Source of the DNA: Rhizophagus sp. LPA8_4_AMF
Lineage: Eukaryota > Glomeromycota > Glomeromycetes > Glomerales > Glomeraceae
DNA: 23,809 nt
Assembly: GCA_021464525.1 (NCBI GenBank)
Contig: JADRCO010000989.1
Location: forward strand, 1-23,809
Reading direction: 5' to 3'
In this document: positions 17,061 to 23,809 of the stretch, one piece after another
Layout of the letters: the number at the start of each line of letters is the position of its first letter
Position numbering within the stretch: position 1 is the stretch's first letter
The notes under the pieces: model-generated
Told to the model about the DNA's origin: nothing
The model's input: the letters and a program-made list of their open reading frames with translations, nothing else
The model's database searches: none
Translations under genes and position numbers: made by a program

Positions 17061-19617
17061 TTAAAATTTATAATCGCTCAGAGATTTATTAGTGAATCTA
17101 AAGTTGATTGTTCCACTAGCGCTTGTTATGACATCAATTGTTTTTTTGCTTATTTCAACTTTCTTTTTAGACAATTGATCAGGTCTAGTTCCATGAGGTT
17201 GTTCTTGACACTCAAATTGTTTGTTAAGCGGAGCTGTAGTAAATGTATGAAGCTCTTTAAGTAATTCTTGAGTAGTAGGTCGGTTTTCTGGATCAGGATC
17301 TAAGCATTTTTGCATTAATTCGTGATAACATTCCGGAATTCCAATCACATCATTAGGACGTACTCCATTAATTATATCATGAACCAACTTATCCTCATTA
17401 TCAATTTCATAATCAGAGTATGGTTCATCTCCTGATGCTAATTCCCACATAATAATACCGATACTATAGATGTCTGATTTAATAGAGGTTAAATTTTCAT
17501 TTCCTCTTATAACTTCAGGTGCAATATATGGTAAATTACCATATTGTTGCTGTTTTATCTTAGAATTTAAATTTACACATGAATCCAATTCGGAAATATA
17601 TATTTCAATATTATCTTCCCAATCTTCATGAATTAATATATTTCCCGGATATAAATCACGATGTATATAATTCGCCTCATGAATGTTAGAAAGACTTTTT
17701 ACAAATTTTTGTAATATTGATAATCTTTTACACCAACGAAATGGAAATTTTTTCCAAATATATTGACGAAAGTTTCCACAATTTGCGTATTTTAATATCA
17801 TGTAATAACGGTTTGTTTCTGGATTTAGAGTAAATCCATAACAGCGTATAACATTTTCAATTTCTAAATGTAATTTGAGATTTTTAATGGTTGATTCGAA
17901 CCTAAATTCTCGCAAAATTATTTGAGTTGGTTCTGTTCTCACCCACTGTCGAGATTCGTTATCCCACTTTTCTCTTATTCCATCTCTCCAAGTTGCTTTA
18001 TAAATTTTACAATATGAACCTTGTATAAGATATTTTACATCTTCAAATCGGTCATATTCGACCCATTCAAAATAATTATCAGGTTTCTTTGCATTTAGTT
18101 GAGAATTTCGAATAAGTTCATCAAGATCTTTGTCTTTACTTGTCCAATTAGGAAAATCTTTTTCAAATGTTTGAGCTTCACATATAGGGCACCAAAAATT
18201 ATCCACCTGTTGGCCACATTTTTTGCATACTGTATTATTTGTTGAAAATGAACTTGTTGAGCTTGAAATATATTTTTTTATTGAAATATTTGTATCATCA
18301 GGAATATACAGAGAAGACAAATTACTAGAATACTCTAAAAATAAAATAAAACAATATTTAATTTGATTGGTGATATAATTTAATGAAAAAAATGAAGATA
18401 ATAATATAAATAAATATAATATTCATACCAGAAGTGGACCGATTTGATGTATCAGAAGGTGGTGGTAATAGATATTTTGTTGGATTTTCATCATCCCCTT
18501 CAAAAACTGATTCAAGTGATACAGACTTTAACCGTGTAAGAACATTACTAATTGAAGGTCTATTTTTTGGTTCTAATTGCCAGCAATCATTATAAATCTG
18601 TTTATATTCCATTGGAGTTCCTTTGATAGCTTTTTCTCTTAAGTTGTGACAAATCTTCAAAGGCAAAAACATAAAATCTTCATCAAGAAAAGGCTCACGG
18701 CAGCTTGAGATTTCCCATAGTACCACACCTAAACTATAAATATCAGAACTTTTATCTAATTTAAAATCTTTATCATTTAATTTCTGTGGGTCTATAAAAG
18801 GTATAATTCCAACGATTTTATTATTAGATGTATCTATACTATCTAAATTTTTTGATAGCCCAAAGTCCGATATTTTAATGTTACCATCATTCACAAGAAT
18901 ATTTTTCGTGTGCTAAAAAATAACATAAAAAATGTAAATATATATGAAATTTTTTTAGAAAACTTGCAACATATTTGACAAAAAATTATTACTAGATCAC
19001 GATGTGCAATGTTCAATTCATTGTGAAGATAAAGAAGGCCTTCTGCAATTTGAGTTGCGAGACGTACTCTTTCTTCCCATTCAAAACCATTTTCATTACA
19101 GTTCTTTGTATTGATGAATTCACGTAAATTTCCTTGGTTTGCATATTCTAATACTAAATAATATAATTTTTCTTCAACATCTGTAATAATTTATATAATA
19201 ATATTAGAGACGCAACTTGTATAAATTACAATATCAAAGATTAATTAATGTTAACATACTTCGGTTTATACCATAAAATCGAATAATTCTTTCATTATTA
19301 ATAATACGATTGTAGATTTTCAACTAAATTTAATTTAGATTGTGTCTTTAAATTTTAATTTTTTTCCTTTTTTGATAATTTAAATAAAGAGACAACGAAC
19401 ATACCTCAGTTATAAAAGTTTTTAGAGAGCTATTTTTATAGTCATCCGGTACTTCTTTAATCGCCACTACAATTCCCTGAAGTGATGTTTTATAAACTAA
19501 ACTGGATCCACCGCTACCTATTCGTTCTTTTTTACCAAATTTTTCAGTTATTTCTTTAATTCCATATATTTCAATAACGGTTTGGTACCAATCTTCGATT
19601 GAATTACTTGAATCCAT
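17061..19617 (-). CDS. Kinase - zinc ribbon - pseudokinase fusion protein, downstream copy, 740 aa
   Basis: Exons on the minus strand are 19617-19405, 19323-19260, 19180-18993, 18912-18429 and 18334-17061. Phases are 0,1,0,1, total 2223 nt, open throughout. Residues 1-316 form a TKL kinase: GSGGSSLVYK loop (34-43), VAIKE (Lys54), HRDL (152-155), HTKN, DFGLSK (171-176), and a SDIYSLGVVLWEISS helix. All catalytic residues are kept, though the loop lacks its usual Phe. The phase-1 fourth intron joins STS to EYSSNLSSLYIPDD. A zinc ribbon follows (Cys 353, 356, 365, 368), then FPNWTSKDKD and a second kinase fold (about 415-700). There Lys is Arg (IILRE, 458), HRDLYPGN is kept (541-548), DFG is ELD (565-567), APE is kept (588-590), and SDIYSIGIIMWELASG is intact. 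Weak or absent catalysis in this half is likely. No Met precedes the ribbon in exon 5, which argues for one fused protein. Targets are unknown. Confidence 0.87.
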
Positions 19618-20172
19618 AATTATGAAAGTTTTTGTAAAAAATGCAATGCTTTATATTTATTTATACATTTTTTAATCTTCGATTTCTAAATAAAGAAATA
19701 TTGTATGAAACATGAAAAAAATTTAATATTGTTACATTATCATGTAACATCTTTGAACTACTTCCAAATAAGGATTGATTTATGTTTTTTTTTCATGATA
19801 AATATTTACTACATAAATTTTCGCCGTAAAAAGAATATTTGATTTGTAATTACTTTTGTATTATAATATTTAATTTTTAATTTTTTAATTTTTAATTAAA
19901 ATCATCGTTATTTTTAGTGATTAATATTTATAAGTATATTAATTAACGCACTGTAATAATTAAAAAGGTTTAGCAAAAAAAAATTTATTGTCTAATAAAA
20001 TCGTAGAGTTTAATAAATATATATAAAACAAAAGCTTCTATATTTAACAAACAAGTAGTCTACAATTTAAAGAAAAATATTAAATATTAAACGTGAAAAA
20101 AAATTTTCTTTACAAAAATCAATCTTTCACCACGTGTTATACTATGTTTCACTTATATAAGTTACAACGATA
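19618..20172. other. Spacer between the two minus-strand kinase genes
   Basis: No gene is seen; the spacer is AT-rich. At 20108-20140 it carries the 33-bp block shared with 7353-7385, just beyond the 3' end of the 403-aa kinase. Confidence 0.4.
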
Positions 20173-21724
20173 TTAATGTTTTTTGGTTTGCTTTACTTTT
20201 AGTTTACTTAGTAGTTTTTTTACTCTATTTCCGAGTTTTAATCTAAGAATTTGTTTGATTCCAAGAGTTTCCTTATGAATAAAATCTTTTGCTTTATCGG
20301 TTTCTAATTTTTCGGATGATATTATATTAGATATTTCCTGAAATATATTATTATCTTTATCCGGAATTGTTAAATGTATGCTAGAATTACTAAAACTTGT
20401 ATTGCTATTTTTATTACACTGAATTTCTTTTGATAATTGATTATCCTCCTCAAAATTGTCCCTTAATATATTTTTTTGTGACATAATTTCTTCTAATTTA
20501 GTAACGACTTGTTGAGCAGTTGGACGTTCGTCTGGTTTATGATCCCAACACGCTGAAAATAAATTTTATTTTTTTCCATGTTATTCCAAAAATTATATTA
20601 CGTTAAAAAAAGAAAATTCAGAATTAATTTTTAATTACCAGTATAAAGGTTAATATATTCAACAGGTGTATTCTTAACGACTGTTTCTCGACAACCTTTC
20701 ATAATTTTTATTGCCAAACATATATCATAATGTGGATCGTTATTATCTATATTCTTAAATGGAGGTTTGCCACTTGATATCTCCCAAAGTATTACACCAA
20801 GACTATATATATCGCTTTTTTCATTAAATTTATACTTTTTTTGTTCATCAAATTTATTTGGGTCGATGTAAGCAATAACACCAATTGTTTTTGAACCAGA
20901 ATTTGATATTTCCTCAATTCTTTTGGATAATCCAAAATCACCTAATTTAATTTTATTTTGATGAATAAAAATATTATTGGAATTCTATTATAAAAGAAAA
21001 TACTTGATTAGGACATATTATATAATATAAACAAAATGATTTATATATTATGCTCAATTACCAAGTCACGGTGTAGAATTTCTTCATTATGTAAACATTC
21101 CAGAGCAATTGCAATTTGATATGCTAATTGATATTTATTATCCCATGTGAGGGTACTGAAATTAAGTTTCAAGTAGTTTCTAAGAGAACCTCCGTCGGCA
21201 TATTCCATTACAGTCATGAATTTTTTATTTTTTAAAAGAGAGTAATTATCTAGTAATTAACATTATTAACAATAAATAAGTTGTCATTAATTAAGAAAAT
21301 TCAAAATTTATCAACTCTATTCTTACCATTTTCATAGGTAACTCCAAGGAATCGTATGATATTTTCATGAAAATCGACTTTACGGTTCAAGTAGATCTAA
21401 AAAGGTAAATAAAATTCGATTTTATCACAAGGGCTGATCAATTTACTTTTTAAATTTGTTAAACCCAATGATCGAACAAGAACAATTATACTTTACCTCA
21501 TTGATGATTTCTTTAACGGCGGTATCATATTTAAATTCTTTCAAAGCTAAAATATTTCCCGTATTTTTCCAGTTAGCTCGAAATACTTTGCCAAATCCGC
21601 CGGAACCGATAATTTTAATATTGTTAAATTGATCATATTTATAATATTTTATATGTTCCTTTTTAATTGCTTCATCAAGCCAATTAATCCACTCGTTTTC
21701 ATTTTGACAGTTTAATTGTACCAT
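20173..21724 (-). CDS. TKL-type protein kinase, 403 aa, five exons (paralogue of 5774-7289)
   Basis: Exons on the minus strand are 21724-21497, 21396-21327, 21249-21062, 20984-20639 and 20552-20173. Their lengths (228, 70, 188, 346, 380 nt) equal those of the + strand copy at 5774-7289 exactly. The start is MVQLNCQNENEW. The kinase domain keeps GSGGFGKVF, LALK, HRDL, DFGLSK and SDIYSLGVILWE, so it should be active. Most differences lie in the C-terminal Ser/Asn-rich and basic tail (ending KVKQTKKH). Introns 2 and 4 are nearly the same as in the paralogue; intron 1 is 100 nt against 69 nt because of two extra stretches. It is head-to-tail upstream of the fusion kinase at 17061-19617. No transmembrane or signal segment is seen. 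Substrate unknown. Confidence 0.87.
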
Positions 21725-22125
21725 ATTTTATAAATTTTTATGGAAATTTTTATGGGAAAAACTGACGGCCTCTAATTTCTATTATATCACGGTGATGTAA
21801 TTTTTTTAAAATTATTTATTTATCATATTAATTTTATTCATTATATTGTACAAAAAAAACAATTTTTTTTATCCTATTTATACTCGATTTTAATTTATAT
21901 TTGAGAATAATCTAAATCATATAAAAAAATAATAACAAATAAATAAAGAACTAATATTTGATTTGCTGAACTCAATGCAAATTAAATGCTGTGTAATGCC
22001 ATAACAGATCTTGAATGAACATATGATTTGTTATGTATGCCGCAGTTTTAATTTATCCCAAATTTCTCTGGGTTACATGAATTCTGATTGGTCAGATTTG
22101 TAAAATATTATGTTTTAGAAATCAT
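21725..22125. other. 5' flank of the minus-strand kinase
   Basis: No gene is seen. It does not resemble the 5' flank of the paralogue at 5.77 kb apart from a few bases next to the ATG. Confidence 0.35.
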
Positions 22126-22130
22126 TTTTT

Positions 22131-22490
22131 AATAAGGGTATTTAATGTATTAAAAAAAATGGGAAAATGTATATTTTGCTCACCTGTATGATGTTTAAAT
22201 CTCATATTCTGTAACAAAAATTTGTAAAAAACAAATTTTTTTAAAGAATATACAATATGTTTATTTTTGCCTGTTCTACAAGTTTACTTAAAGCATCAAA
22301 GATAGTTTTGAATATTATTTTTGACTTATTTGATAAAATTTTTCATTTTTTTTCATTTTTTTGGTAAATCACGTGGCATACTTAATTCTGGCCTTAAATA
22401 GTCAGCATAAAAATATCCTTTTTTAGAATAAAGGTGAGATTTAAGCATCACATATGAGGGTATGATCTAAATTTATCCTAAAAAAATTTA
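22131..22490. mobile_element. Inverted-repeat (MITE-like) element, about 350 bp
   Basis: The left arm (CACCTGTATGATGTTTAAAT, around 22181-22205) and the right arm on the minus strand (ATGTGATGCTTAAATCTCACC, about 22433-22455) are related inverted copies. Outside them lie AATAAGGGTA (22131-22140) and, inverted, AGGATAAATTTA (about 22470-22481). A third copy of the same end begins at 23751. The exact ends and target duplication are unclear. There is no coding capacity. Confidence 0.5.
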
Positions 22491-23750
22491 CTATGAAAAA
22501 AAGTTTTTATTTGACATTTATTTTTTTAAGTAATTTTAAGATAAATTAACTTAAAATTTCGTATATTTTTAGAATCTTTATATATTTATCCTTTTACTCA
22601 TATTTTTATGTATAATTAATATCATCCATCATTTCACATATTCTTTTTGACTCATTTAACAATATTTTTACATATCACAAATTACTTGCTTGGTATTCTT
22701 CTTGCATATATTAAAGAAAATTTGATGTTTTTTTAAATGATTTCTAAATTCTTCAAATGAAACTAAAATTTATCATCAATTTCAATAATTTCTTGCATTT
22801 CTTTTACTATATCCATTTTATAATTATTAAGATTTATACTAGTTTTTTCAAATTACCTAAATTTTCAAATTGCCAAAAAGAATATTTCCAATTATAATAA
22901 AATTCATTATATAATAAGTAATAACGTTTTTATAATATTATTAATTGCTAATGTAATTTTATACTTAAAATATATTAAAAATATACTAAAATGGTAAAAA
23001 TTAAATATAATTTAAGTTTAATTTAATATATAATAATATATTTAAAATATACTAAAAAAATCAACTTAAATTATAATTAATATATTTAAATTATACTTAA
23101 TCTTTTTTACCTATTTCAGTATATTTTAAGTGTATTTTAAATATAAAATAAAAAAATTAAGTTTATTTTAAAAAGATTTTAAATATATTATAAGTATATA
23201 TAATTACTTTTTATTGGATTATATTAAATGTTTACAGATTAGAATCTATTTTTAAAAAATGCAAAACAACTGCAAATCCATCTATTTTTATCAATAAAGT
23301 ATTTTTTAGTTATGTTAATGCTTAAATCTTCATACAATATGATTTCCATTTATATTTAAATTCTTTCTATTAATAAGAATTTATATGATTTGAAATAAGT
23401 TATAATAAACTTCTTGATCTAGTAATACCTTTTCATAAAACAAATATAAATTACATAATCTATTTTAAACAGTTAAATGACTTAAATTTATATAAAAATC
23501 ATATTTAATAATCTTCTAATAAACTTTAATTAGTATATTTATTTTGGCATATAAATTAATTGTCTACAACTTTATACCTATAAATTCTAATAATTTTTTG
23601 AGTGCTAAAAAAAATAAAGATAGTTCAAAAGATATAGATTATTATGTTTTATATAATATTGATAAATTTCTTTTACAGAAATTTTTCAAATTTCATTTGA
23701 ATTAAAATATAGCCTATTTTTATTAGTAAAAATTAAAAAATGTATATTAA
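22491..23750. other. Very AT-rich non-coding stretch
   Basis: No gene is supported on either strand. It contains the AT-rich foldback at about 22965-23140 and short tandem ATATTTAAA-like motifs. Confidence 0.4.
22965..23140. repeat. AT-rich foldback
   Basis: The left arm (about 22967-23022, with AAATATACTAAAATGGTAAA) and the right arm (about 23080-23140, minus strand with AAATATACTGAAATAGGTAA) pair over about 50 nt with mismatches. No target duplication was identified. Confidence 0.45.
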
Positions 23751-23809
23751 AATAAGGGTAAATTTATATCTAGCACCCCTGTATAATGCTTAAATCTAAC
23801 CCCTGGGAT
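23751..23809 (+). mobile_element. Start of a second inverted-repeat element, cut by the window end
   Basis: AATAAGGGTAAATTTATATC, then CACCCCTGTATAATGCTTAAATC, matches the ends of the 22131-22490 element, closest to its right end read on the minus strand. It runs off the window, so its nature as a full element cannot be judged. Confidence 0.45.

Noticed and set aside
1-23809. Bacterial or phage origin, operons, CRISPR arrays
   Set aside because: The genes have spliceosomal introns and eukaryotic kinases; no spaced direct repeats or Shine-Dalgarno-led operons are present.

Overview
The window looks like nuclear DNA of a filamentous fungus, most probably an arbuscular mycorrhizal fungus of the Rhizophagus (Glomeromycotina) type. 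Reasons: extreme AT richness; genes broken by short spliceosomal introns (about 65-100 nt) with GTAAGT/GTATGT donors, CTAAT/CTAAC-like branch sites and TAG/CAG acceptors; and several paralogous tyrosine-kinase-like (TKL) protein kinases. One of these paralogue sets carries the short CxxC...CxxC zinc ribbon plus 'NW(T/A)S' linker that I associate with the expanded kinase families of Rhizophagus. That last link is from memory and was not searched. There are no bacterial operons, rRNAs, tRNAs or CRISPR arrays.

Layout. 1-5.77 kb is gene-poor: a pogo-like miniature element (275-450), a minisatellite (about 2057-2133), decayed coding remnants (2.2-2.9 kb and 3.18-3.94 kb), a composite relic made of pieces of two genes found elsewhere in the window (about 4.66-5.0 kb), and a hAT-like miniature element with a perfect 8-bp target duplication (5055-5356). 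5.77-10.5 kb holds a five-exon TKL kinase on + (5774-7289) that converges on a long five-exon gene on - (7931-10515). The latter encodes kinase + zinc ribbon + second kinase-like domain. 10.5-11.97 kb is intergenic. 11.97-15.7 kb holds two divergent multi-exon membrane-protein genes of unknown function. 15.7-17.06 kb is intergenic. 17.06-21.72 kb carries paralogues of both kinase genes, both on - (17061-19617 and 20173-21724). From 21.73 kb to the end is AT-rich non-coding DNA with inverted-repeat elements.

The main result is the kinase pair at 7931-10515 and 17061-19617. In both copies a phase-1 intron joins, in frame and with no intervening Met, an ordinary TKL kinase (HRDL, DFG, VAIK all present) to a zinc ribbon and a second domain that looks like a pseudokinase: the VAIK Lys is Arg and DFG is replaced by ELD. 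The downstream copy is open throughout (predicted 740 aa). The upstream copy lacks one T near 8810 and is truncated unless that is an assembly error. Such a kinase-ribbon-pseudokinase protein recalls JAK-type kinase/pseudokinase tandems in the opposite order, so the second half may act as a regulatory or scaffolding module.

The rest of the window shows how the locus evolved. The 403-aa kinase is present twice with identical lengths for all five exons but opposite orientation. Exon and intron fragments of the kinase and membrane genes lie as relics at 4.66-5.0 kb. The membrane gene on - is preceded by a decayed tandem copy of its own exon. Substrates and partners cannot be read from the sequence.
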